Origin: CAZYPU01 sp049642705
GTDB taxonomy: Bacteria > Omnitrophota > Gorgyraeia > JABMRN01 > RBG-13-46-9
DNA length: 35,604 bases
Reading direction: 5' to 3'
Assembly (NCBI GenBank): GCA_049642705.1
Contig: JBARPB010000021.1
Coordinates: 1-35,604 of the forward strand
Shown: in pieces, positions 14,801 through 21,917 of the stretch
Layout: every line of letters begins with the position of its first letter
Position numbering within the stretch: the stretch's first letter is position 1
The notes under the pieces: generated by a model
What the model was told of the DNA's origin: nothing
The model's input: only the letters and a program-made list of their open reading frames with translations
The model's database searches: none
Program-made: the position numbers and the translations under genes

Positions 14801-15364
14801 TTAGCTTAACCTCTCCCCTAACCCAAAGGCCTTTTGCAAAAAATCGGGATGTTTTGAAACATCGCTTTTGCCTTCGAGGCCCGGGCAGAAAAGTTCTTCT
14901 TTATAGGCCACGTCAATCGTGGCAAACAGGTTCTTAATTATCGATTTTGCGTTATTTAAAAAGCTTTCCCTATGTGAAGCCTCTACCAAAATAAGTGCTC
15001 CTGGTTTCTGCTTACCGGTTACTGGTTTCTTTAATAGATATTTATATCTCCAGCAACACTGGAAGCGGTCTATCATGATTTTGACTTGGGCGCTTAAAGA
15101 GCCGAAAAATATAGGCGAGGCAAGGATCAGGGCGTCCGCTTTTTTAATCTTTTCTTCATAGAGGTCCTGAAAATCGTCCGCGATCTTGCAGGTTCCGTCA
15201 TCCCTTACCTTCTCGCACTCCTGACAGGGCACCATTTTTAGGTTATTCAAAATAACCTTTTCTGTCTCTCTGCCTTTACTCTTAGCACCCTCTAGCGCTT
15301 TATCGAGAAGTATATCGGTATTACCACCGATTCTCGGGCTTCCGTTTATGCCCAGTACGCGCAT
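14801..15364 (-). CDS. Iron-sulfur flavoprotein (NADPH-dependent FMN reductase family)
   Basis: A 187-residue flavodoxin-fold protein. FMN-binding loop GINGSPRIGGNTD at the N-terminus and ILASPIFFGSLSAQVK in the middle. A compact cysteine motif (PCQECEKVRDDGTCKI) could bind a [4Fe-4S] cluster as in archaeal Isf proteins, known for electron transfer in acetate and methane metabolism. I chose ATG 15364; a GTG at 15370 that overlaps the nfu stop is possible. It lies among Fe-S assembly genes. Redox partner unknown. Confidence 0.83.
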   Translation of the reverse strand: MRVLGINGSPRIGGNTDILLDKALEGAKSKGRETEKVILNNLKMVPCQECEKVRDDGTCKIADDFQDLYEEKIKKADALILASPIFFGSLSAQVKIMIDRFQCCWRYKYLLKKPVTGKQKPGALILVEASHRESFLNNAKSIIKNLFATIDVAYKEELFCPGLEGKSDVSKHPDFLQKAFGLGERLS

Positions 15365-15366
15365 AT

Positions 15367-15591
15367 TCACACCTGCTCGACTGACTTTACCTCGGGTATT
15401 TTCTCTTTCAGCTTCGCTTCGATACCCATCTTAAGTGTGTAGGTGCTCATCGGGCAATGGCCGCAGGCGCCGGTCAGGCGAAGCTTAACAATACCTTCCT
15501 CTGTAACATCGACTAATTCTACGTTACCGCCGTCTGCTTTCAAAGCCGGCCTTATCTCCTCAAGCGCTTTCTCTACTTTTTCTTTTATCAT
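15367..15591 (-). CDS. NifU C-terminal (Nfu) domain protein
   Basis: A 74-residue stand-alone Nfu domain, a carrier for [4Fe-4S] clusters. Seen: the ALEEIRPALKADGGNVELVDV start of the domain and the cluster-binding CxxC in TGACGHCPMSTYTLK. In classical NifU this domain is fused to the IscU and BFD domains, which here lie two genes away. It starts 12 bases after hldD and ends overlapping or adjoining the flavoprotein gene. Confidence 0.93.
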   Translation of the reverse strand: MIKEKVEKALEEIRPALKADGGNVELVDVTEEGIVKLRLTGACGHCPMSTYTLKMGIEAKLKEKIPEVKSVEQV

Positions 15592-15603
15592 TTCTAGCCT
15601 CCT

Positions 15604-16572
15604 TTATAGATATGTCCCGCTCTCCAGATAACCAACATAATCTTTCACTGCGTCTTTTAAGTCGAAAAATTTATGCCGGGGAGCCGCCTTTTTAAGTTTA
15701 CTCAAATCCGCCTGCGTAAAATACTGGTATTTTCCCTTTAAAACTTCGGGCATATCAAAATATTCTATGTTCGTCTTCATGCCAAGCGCTGAAAATAACG
15801 CATCCGCAAGGTCATTCCAGGTTCTTGCGCTTCCTGTTCCTATATTATATATGCCGGTTTTATTCGGGTGTCTTAGAAAATAATAAACTAACTCGACAGC
15901 GTCTTTTACGTATACAAAATCCCTCTTCTGCCCGCCGTCTTTATATTCTGACTTGTGGGACTTAAAAAGGCGCATCTTGCCTGTGTTTTTTATTTGCTGG
16001 TATCCCTTGTTAACCATGCTCATCATGTCGGCCTTGTGGCCTTCGTTCGGCCCGAAAACATTGAAAAACTTAAATCCCACGAATTCCCTTTGAAGTTTAT
16101 TTTTCAGGACCCATAAGTCGAACAGGTGTTTGGAATAGCCGTAGATGTTTAAGGGTTTCAGTTTAACCGTAACCTCGTCTCTGTCGGAATAGCCCAGCTC
16201 GCCGGTGCCGTAGGTCGCGCCGCTTGAGGCATATAAGAATCTCTTTCGGTTTTTCAGGGCCCATTCGGCAATCCTTCTGGAATATACATAATTGTTTTCC
16301 ATCATGTATGTCGCATCCTGCTCGGTGGTAGAAGTGCACGCGCCGAAGTGGATAACGGTATCGATTTTTTTGTCAAGGCGGCCGCTTTCCAGGTAATCGA
16401 GGAATTTATCCTTTTCAAAATAATCCTCAAATCGTTTTTTGACGAGATTCTTCCATTTCTCGGACTTTCCGAGGTGGTCCACCACTATTATATCGCGTAT
16501 GCCGGCTTCGTTAAGCCTCCATAACATACAGCTTCCTATGAAACCGGCGCCGCCTGTAAGCAAAACTTTCAT
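15604..16572 (-). CDS. hldD: ADP-L-glycero-D-manno-heptose 6-epimerase
   Basis: A 322-residue short-chain dehydrogenase-type epimerase that makes ADP-L-glycero-D-manno-heptose for the LPS inner core. Seen: the NADP motif TGGAGFIGSCMLW, HFGACTSTTEQDA, the catalytic Ser/Tyr/Lys set (ASSGATYG, YGYSKHLFDLW) and NVFGPNEGHKADMMSM. Its length matches the family. It is out of theme with the surrounding energy and cofactor genes and is evidence for a Gram-negative-type envelope. It overlaps the P-loop protein gene by four bases. Confidence 0.93.
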   Translation of the reverse strand: MKVLLTGGAGFIGSCMLWRLNEAGIRDIIVVDHLGKSEKWKNLVKKRFEDYFEKDKFLDYLESGRLDKKIDTVIHFGACTSTTEQDATYMMENNYVYSRRIAEWALKNRKRFLYASSGATYGTGELGYSDRDEVTVKLKPLNIYGYSKHLFDLWVLKNKLQREFVGFKFFNVFGPNEGHKADMMSMVNKGYQQIKNTGKMRLFKSHKSEYKDGGQKRDFVYVKDAVELVYYFLRHPNKTGIYNIGTGSARTWNDLADALFSALGMKTNIEYFDMPEVLKGKYQYFTQADLSKLKKAAPRHKFFDLKDAVKDYVGYLESGTYL

Positions 16573-17690
16573 TTCTTTCCTCCGCTTATACTTTCTACAA
16601 TTTTATCCACGTCAACATATTTATCCACCATTTTGATTATTATATCGATTTTATTTTTGTCTTCCGGTTTGACTTTTACCTTTATGCTGTGTATTTTTGC
16701 CGCAATCGAATACGTGTCTCCTCCTGAGACGAGAGTCGGTATTTTATATTTTTTAAGAAGGTTGAAAATTTCAGGGGGCGGTTCCATTCCTCCCGATAAA
16801 ACCAGGCCCGATATGTTACAGTGCTTTCCCTTTTTTCCGCAGTGAAGATCGATTACAGCCTGAATCATATCCGTTCTGTCAGAAGGGGTAATAACCAGGG
16901 CATTGTGCACCATGTATTTCATGGCCGCTCCGACTTCCATGGCGCCCACCAGCACCCGGTCTACGGGGTTGTCGACGTGCTTTTCACCGCATAAAAGCTT
17001 AATCTTGAGTTCCTCAAATATCTCCCTTACGGTGGGAAGGTCCAGCCTCTTCTGATACGGCATTACCCCTAACACGGGAATGCCCTTCTTCTCAAAACCC
17101 ATTTTCACGTATTTTTCGATTTTATCAAACTTCTCGGGTAATACCTTGTTGACAACCACACCGGCAAGCTCGACCCCTTCGGTGTCAAAGAGCGGTTTAT
17201 TTAACATGGCCTCGTCTATGGGTCTTCCTATGCCGCCGGGGGTAAGGAGTATCACTTTTGAATCCAGTAATTTGGCAACAGTGGCGTTGGAGAGGTCAAA
17301 AACGCTTCCCACACCCGCGTGGCCCGTCCCTTCGATTATTACGAGCTCATTGTCTCTGGCTACCTTATTAAAGGAATCGATTATACTTTTTGCGTAGTCG
17401 GATTTAGCGGTTTTACCCTCGATATATTTCTCCGTAAACCCCCGCTCGACGGCCACAGGCGATAAGTCCTTTATGCTAAGGCCGCGGGAGAGGCCGAAAA
17501 TTCTCTCTATTAAAACCGAATCCTCGTCCACCTTGAATCCCTGTTCCATGAGGTAGCGCTGCCCTATGGGTTTAATAAAGCCTATGCTTTTAAACCTCTT
17601 GAGTAGCGCCGCTATTAACCCGAGGCAAAACGTGGTCTTTCCCGCGTTTTGCCCTGTTGCGGATATAAATATTCTACGGGGCTTGCTCAT
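16569..17690 (-). CDS. P-loop ATPase with DRTGG-type domain (Pta N-terminal-like), no phosphotransacetylase domain
   Basis: A 373-residue protein with the N-terminal BioD-like P-loop (FISATGQNAGKTTFCLGL), IIEGTGHAGVGSVFDL, and a central DRTGG-type domain containing VITPSDRTDMIQAVIDL. Both domains are found at the N-terminus of long phosphate acetyltransferases, but the catalytic PTA_PTB domain is missing, so it cannot be assigned acetyl-phosphate synthesis. It is probably a regulatory or nucleotide-sensing protein. I chose ATG 17690, which overlaps the upstream stop as ATGA; a GTG at 17702 is also in frame. Its function is unknown. Confidence 0.8.
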   Translation of the reverse strand: MSKPRRIFISATGQNAGKTTFCLGLIAALLKRFKSIGFIKPIGQRYLMEQGFKVDEDSVLIERIFGLSRGLSIKDLSPVAVERGFTEKYIEGKTAKSDYAKSIIDSFNKVARDNELVIIEGTGHAGVGSVFDLSNATVAKLLDSKVILLTPGGIGRPIDEAMLNKPLFDTEGVELAGVVVNKVLPEKFDKIEKYVKMGFEKKGIPVLGVMPYQKRLDLPTVREIFEELKIKLLCGEKHVDNPVDRVLVGAMEVGAAMKYMVHNALVITPSDRTDMIQAVIDLHCGKKGKHCNISGLVLSGGMEPPPEIFNLLKKYKIPTLVSGGDTYSIAAKIHSIKVKVKPEDKNKIDIIIKMVDKYVDVDKIVESISGGKK

Positions 17691-18979
17691 TTTTTTTCCC
17701 ACCTCAAGAGTTCCATTACCTTACCCAACGTGGAACCCCTGTCTATCTCGACCCTTACCCTGTTTTCCTGTTCTAATACGCTCATCGCGCGGTTCGCTAT
17801 TTCGGCTATCTTTTCTTCGGGAATACACACGACGCCGTCGTCGTCGCCGACCATCCAGTCACCCGTGCACACCCTTACGCCGCCCGCCGTTACGGGAACG
17901 CCGATTTCGCCGAAACCCTTGGGCTCTCCCGCAGTAGGCATTACAAGCTTTGAAAAGACGGGAAATTTTGATTTGCGTATTTCCGCTGTATCGCGGGTCG
18001 CGCCGTCTATTACTACTCCCGCGATTTTTCGCTGAATGGCTCCGTGGGTTGCCAGTTCTCCCCATACCGCGGGGCCCACGCCTCCTGCGTCTACAACTAT
18101 GACCTGGCCCTCTTTTGCTATGTCAATTGCTTCGACGGTTTTCGCCCAGTCGCCGGGGTAGGTCCTGACTGTAAGCGCCGGCCCCACCATTTTTAATCCC
18201 TTTGAAACGGGATGAATATCCTTGAGATCCCCGGTTCTATGCATCGCGTCCGAAAGATTCGGAGTGGAGACCTGCTTAAGGACTTTATGCGCTTCTTCTT
18301 TCGAAACCCTCTTAAAAAGCGTTGTTCTTATCGCTTTTCTTCTTGCGATGGCCTTCTTTATAAAGAGGGCTGCCTTTTTTGGATCCTTGGCCTTGTTTAT
18401 AGCGCCGCCCACTATCACGATATCCGCTCCGGCTTTTACCGCCCGGGAAGCGGTTTCTGAGTTTATGCCTCCCGCGCAGGCAAGAGGAATATTTACCGCG
18501 CTTCGCACTTTACGCAATCTGGCAAATGGGTCTTTTCCCCTCATCTGCTCGTCTATGGCAACGTGTACCCCTACATAATCGACGCCTAATTTTTCCACTT
18601 CTCTTGCGCGCTTCTCGAGGTCGCTCTCCTTAATTTCGATAAGGTCGGCTTCTATTTTCGCGCCGTAATTTTTTCCCGCTTCAACGCATTCCCTTATAGT
18701 GCTGTCGGAGGCAGCCGCTAGCACGCATACGATGTCTGCACCCGCCTTTGCCGCCATTTCAGTCTCGATCCTCCCGACATCCATCGTCTTCATGTCGGCT
18801 ATGATTGTTGCCTTGGGGAATCTTTTCCTGAGTTGCCTCACTGCGTCAAGGCCTTCGCTTTTTATAAGCGGTGTTCCCGCTTCAAGCCAGAGAACCCCGC
18901 CCCGCACGGCCTCCTCAGCGACTTTGAGCGCGCGGCTAAGGTTTACAAAGTCCAATGCGAGTTGCAATATCGGTTTCAT
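17687..18979 (-). CDS. Fusion of 3-hexulose-6-phosphate synthase and RraA-like domain
   Basis: A 430-residue two-domain protein. Residues 1 to about 215 are an orotidine-decarboxylase-suprafamily HPS: LQLALDFVN, ADMKTMDVG with Asp62/Lys64/Asp67, KIEADLIEI, GVHVAID and PLACAGGINSETA. Residues about 225-430 are RraA/demethylmenaquinone methyltransferase-like: STPNLSDAMHRTGDL, DAGGVGPAVWGELATHGA, VVIDGATRD and GDDDGVVCIP. HPS joins formaldehyde to ribulose 5-phosphate or runs in reverse to make pentose phosphate. This fusion is familiar from archaea; no hexulose-phosphate isomerase is in the window. Its start overlaps the yjbQ stop as TAATG. Confidence 0.88.
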   Translation of the reverse strand: MKPILQLALDFVNLSRALKVAEEAVRGGVLWLEAGTPLIKSEGLDAVRQLRKRFPKATIIADMKTMDVGRIETEMAAKAGADIVCVLAAASDSTIRECVEAGKNYGAKIEADLIEIKESDLEKRAREVEKLGVDYVGVHVAIDEQMRGKDPFARLRKVRSAVNIPLACAGGINSETASRAVKAGADIVIVGGAINKAKDPKKAALFIKKAIARRKAIRTTLFKRVSKEEAHKVLKQVSTPNLSDAMHRTGDLKDIHPVSKGLKMVGPALTVRTYPGDWAKTVEAIDIAKEGQVIVVDAGGVGPAVWGELATHGAIQRKIAGVVIDGATRDTAEIRKSKFPVFSKLVMPTAGEPKGFGEIGVPVTAGGVRVCTGDWMVGDDDGVVCIPEEKIAEIANRAMSVLEQENRVRVEIDRGSTLGKVMELLRWEKK

Positions 18980-19395
18980 TACTCTCCTATAATCTGCAAA
19001 ATAAGTTCCCTCGAGCGTGAGCGGTTATCGAAATCTATAAATACAATCTGCTGCCACGTTCCCAGCGTCAGGTGCCCTCCGGAAAAAGGAACCGTAAGTG
19101 ACGGCCCCAAAAGAGAGGCGCGGACATGAGAAAATCCGTTGCCGTCGGCCCATTTCAGGTTATGGGCGTATTCACCGCGGCGCGGCGCCCATTTTTCAAA
19201 TGCTTCTTTTAGGTCGCTTACGAGGCCCGATTCGTACTCAACCGTGGTAAGAGCGCCTGTTGCGCCGGGAACGAATATGGTAATTATACCGTTTTTAAGT
19301 TTAGTTTTCCCAAGCGCGCCTTCTACCTCGCCGGTTATGTTGACTATATCCGTCTCGCCCCGTGATTTAAGTTTTATACTCTTCGTTACAACCAT
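18979..19395 (-). CDS. YjbQ family protein (UPF0047; secondary thiamine-phosphate synthase type)
   Basis: A 138-residue protein with the strongly conserved family core: VPGATGALTTVEYESGLVSD, AHNLKWADGNGFSHVRASLL, GPSLTVPF, and GTWQQIVFIDFDNRSRSREL. Family members have weak thiamine-phosphate synthase activity, but the physiological role is unsettled. The start codon overlaps the heptamer repeat at 19395-19415, whose AAGGATT units on the coding strand may double as the ribosome binding site. It lies between acsE and the HPS fusion. Confidence 0.92.
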   Translation of the reverse strand: MVVTKSIKLKSRGETDIVNITGEVEGALGKTKLKNGIITIFVPGATGALTTVEYESGLVSDLKEAFEKWAPRRGEYAHNLKWADGNGFSHVRASLLGPSLTVPFSGGHLTLGTWQQIVFIDFDNRSRSRELILQIIGE

Positions 19396-19415
19396 AATCC
19401 TTAATCCTTAATCCT
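19395..19415. repeat. Heptamer tandem array (TAATCCT)3
   Basis: Three perfect copies of TAATCCT span the whole acsE/yjbQ junction, including the first base of the yjbQ start codon and part of the acsE stop codon. It is the same 7-mer, in another register, as the array at 8314-8341. On the coding strand it reads AGGATTA, so it supplies AGGA just before yjbQ. Confidence 0.9.
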
Positions 19416-20202
19416 ATTTCTCCCTGTACGCCTCCAGAAATGAATCGCAGTATATGTTTTTATTCAAAACGAGTTCCGCCGTTATGGCAGCGTCCATAAG
19501 GTCTTTATCGAGAGGGTCCATAATCGCTGCCGTAAGGCCGTTTGCAACGGCCATTACGAGAAATATCCTGTTTATAAGGGGCCTTTGTTTACTCCCCTGC
19601 GAAGCGTTGCTTAATCCCACTACCGTCTTCGGCGCGGGGTCGCATAAAAGTTTAAATTCCCTTATCGATTCAAGGACTTCTACGCCTTGTGCCTGCGCCA
19701 CATTTACGGGAAGAACTATCGGATCCAGGTATAAGTTGCTTATGTCAAAGCCGGTTTCCTGGCATTTTGTTACGATTTTTACGGCGTGCTCCAATCTTTG
19801 GTTCTTATCGCGCGGTATGCCGCTTTTTCCCATTGTAAGGCCTATCAGCGAGGCGTTGTATTTTTTCGCCATGGGAACGAGTACATTCAGTTTTTCGTCG
19901 TCGGAGTTCGTTGAATTTATCATCGCTTTTTTCTTTGCGAGTTTCAAACCCTCTTCGATAACATCCGGCTTTGTGCTGTCAAACGCAAGGGGCGCCTCCG
20001 TTACCTCCTGGATCGTCTCCACAAGCCACTTCATTGCGTCTTTCGGGTTTTTTTCGTAAGGGCCGGTATTGACGTCAAGCATGCCTGCGCCCGCGGCTAT
20101 CTGGTCTTTAGCAACTTTTTGTATAACATTCTTATCGCGCTCCGCTATCGCCTTCCCGACGGCCTTGTACATCCCGTTTATGAGTTCGCCGATTACTAAC
20201 AT
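19414..20202 (-). CDS. acsE: Methyltetrahydrofolate:corrinoid/iron-sulfur protein methyltransferase
   Basis: Moves the methyl group of methyl-THF to the cobalt of the corrinoid/iron-sulfur protein AcsCD. The 262-residue length equals known AcsE. The TIM-barrel pterin-binding motifs are seen: AGAGMLDVNTGP, PLAFDSTKPDVIEEGL, MINSTNSD, LIGLTMGKSGIPRD, LYLDPIVLPV and VVGLSNASQGSKQRPL with the Asn involved in methyl-THF activation. It follows acsD by six bases in the Wood-Ljungdahl operon and is followed by the heptamer array. Confidence 0.96.
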   Translation of the reverse strand: MLVIGELINGMYKAVGKAIAERDKNVIQKVAKDQIAAGAGMLDVNTGPYEKNPKDAMKWLVETIQEVTEAPLAFDSTKPDVIEEGLKLAKKKAMINSTNSDDEKLNVLVPMAKKYNASLIGLTMGKSGIPRDKNQRLEHAVKIVTKCQETGFDISNLYLDPIVLPVNVAQAQGVEVLESIREFKLLCDPAPKTVVGLSNASQGSKQRPLINRIFLVMAVANGLTAAIMDPLDKDLMDAAITAELVLNKNIYCDSFLEAYREK

Positions 20203-20208
20203 TATTAC

Positions 20209-21168
20209 CTACCTCTTTATCAAACTGTCAATATATTTCCGTATCTCTTCCACTGCCTTCGGGTGGCGCATGACCAGAATGTCCGCGCCCGCCTGAAGCA
20301 TGCAAACGGCCGTTTCCGTTTCCCATAACGCGCCGCGCAAGGCTTCGTCTCCCCATTCCGGATGCTCGGCCGAAGTCGACTTCGCCTCTTTGGCGCGCCA
20401 TGCTTCCTGTCCGACAAAACAAACAAAAGGCATGGAAAGCATCTTATCGCCGATAAGCGCGGCACTTCTTGCGCGTTCCATTATCGAATATGCATATTCC
20501 ATTCCGTATCCGAGCGCGCCGATCGTGGGGTTAATAACAATTCTCTCAAGCGGAAATCCCATTTCATTAATAAGTATGTTTACCTGTTTTGCAATATTTA
20601 TATCTATGGGCGATTGTCCTATTATGTTGTGGCCGTCTGCGAGGCAGCTTGCTGTTAAGGTTTTATAATTTTTTTCCGTAGCCTCGCCTATAAGGCATTT
20701 TTCGCCTTTTGCTACTTCGCTCGCTTTTGCAAGCACGATATTGTCTTTCTCTTCATCGCCTGAACCCAGGATTATGAGCGGCACCTTTACTGCCTGCAAA
20801 ATATCCTTTATAAGCTTTGCTGTATCGTCCGCAGTTCTGTTTCCGAAATCAGGGTGCGTGCCTATAAGCTTAACGCATATAAGGGCTGCTTTATGAACTT
20901 CTGCACACTTTATCGCCCATTTAACGGGGTCTTTCAAGACGTCGGCGAAAGGCTCTTTAAGCGTCCTGGGCCAGTCGGCGGGTTCAATATCCAGGACTTC
21001 CATTGCAATAACGGGCGCATTGGGTATATCGCCTTCTTTAAAGAGGTATGGAAGCGCCTCTTCCCCTCCGACCGTAACCTGCGAAATTCTCGTTCCGCCA
21101 TCCTTTTCAGTGGCGCCTATCGTAACCGAGCTCACCTTCCCGGTCCAAGTTTCCTTTAACAAATCCAT
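20209..21168 (-). CDS. acsD: Corrinoid/iron-sulfur protein small subunit (CODH/ACS delta)
   Basis: A 319-residue TIM-barrel subunit that with AcsC holds the cobamide taking methyl from AcsE to AcsB. Seen: N-terminal WTGKVSSVTIGATEKDGGTR, VSKVTVGGEEALPYLF-like (here RISQVTVGGEEALPYLF), AMEVLDIEPADWP, IKCAEVHKAALICVKLIGTHP and LIILGSGDEEKDN. It has no Fe-S motif, as usual for this subunit. The start overlaps cooC by 13 bases, typical of tight coupling. Confidence 0.96.
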   Translation of the reverse strand: MDLLKETWTGKVSSVTIGATEKDGGTRISQVTVGGEEALPYLFKEGDIPNAPVIAMEVLDIEPADWPRTLKEPFADVLKDPVKWAIKCAEVHKAALICVKLIGTHPDFGNRTADDTAKLIKDILQAVKVPLIILGSGDEEKDNIVLAKASEVAKGEKCLIGEATEKNYKTLTASCLADGHNIIGQSPIDINIAKQVNILINEMGFPLERIVINPTIGALGYGMEYAYSIMERARSAALIGDKMLSMPFVCFVGQEAWRAKEAKSTSAEHPEWGDEALRGALWETETAVCMLQAGADILVMRHPKAVEEIRKYIDSLIKR

Positions 21169-21917
21169 TCCTGTTTCTCCTTAGCAACTACTATTTTTCT
21201 CATGCTCTCTAATAGAAGATTATTATCACCTAACTCAAATATAGATTTATTGTTTACGGCGTTATCTTCTATTTTTTTATCCAATGGAAGAATAGTTTTT
21301 AAATTCAATCCTGTTTTTTTTATTTCGCTCTTAAGAGTTTTGGTATTGTCCTTTGATTTGTTTAAAATTAAAAACCTTTCTCTTACTTTTATGCCCAGCT
21401 CATCGACGAGGCCGGAAATCCTGGCCGCAGACCTTATTCCGACGATAGAACTGTCGCTTGTAATAAAAAGCGTGTCGATCTGGCGGAGAAGCCGCCTCGA
21501 GAGGTGCTCCATGCCGGCTTCGTTGTCGATTATCACATAATCATAATTTTTCATAAGTTTTTCTATAAGGCCCCGAAGCAAATTGTTGACAAAGCAGTAG
21601 CATCCCGGCCCCTCGGGCCTTCCCATGCTTAAAACGTCGAAGCCCCCTTCCTCGTTGAGTGATTCCTGTATCTTCATGTCTATGTATCGGTCTTTTGTCA
21701 TGCCCGCCGGGATTTGCGCCAGGTTTTTCGATATGTCATCGACGATTTCCACCATTGTCGATACGCTTTTTACGCCCAGAAGTTCGCCCAGATTGCTGTT
21801 TGGATCGGCATCGATTGCAAGTATAGACCCCGCGCTTTGTCCCTTAAGTGCCCTTATGATTAAGGCGGCGAGCGTCGTTTTACCGGTTCCGCCCTTGCCT
21901 GCGATTGCGATTATCAC
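21156..21917 (-). CDS. cooC: CooC-family nickel-insertion ATPase (AcsF type)
   Basis: MinD-type ATPase thought to deliver nickel to CODH or ACS. The deviant Walker A is residues 7-15 (GKGGTGKTT), followed by IDADPNSNLGELLG, the metal-binding CxC at Cys106/Cys108 in GPGCYCFVNNLLRG, and IIDNEAGMEHLSRR. The CxC plus the NEAGMEH signature distinguishes CooC/AcsF from other MinD relatives. It is enclosed by acsV and acsD with overlaps on both sides, so it probably matures the AcsB A-cluster, the CooS C-cluster or both; which one cannot be told from the sequence. Confidence 0.93.
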   Translation of the reverse strand: MIIAIAGKGGTGKTTLAALIIRALKGQSAGSILAIDADPNSNLGELLGVKSVSTMVEIVDDISKNLAQIPAGMTKDRYIDMKIQESLNEEGGFDVLSMGRPEGPGCYCFVNNLLRGLIEKLMKNYDYVIIDNEAGMEHLSRRLLRQIDTLFITSDSSIVGIRSAARISGLVDELGIKVRERFLILNKSKDNTKTLKSEIKKTGLNLKTILPLDKKIEDNAVNNKSIFELGDNNLLLESMRKIVVAKEKQEWIC

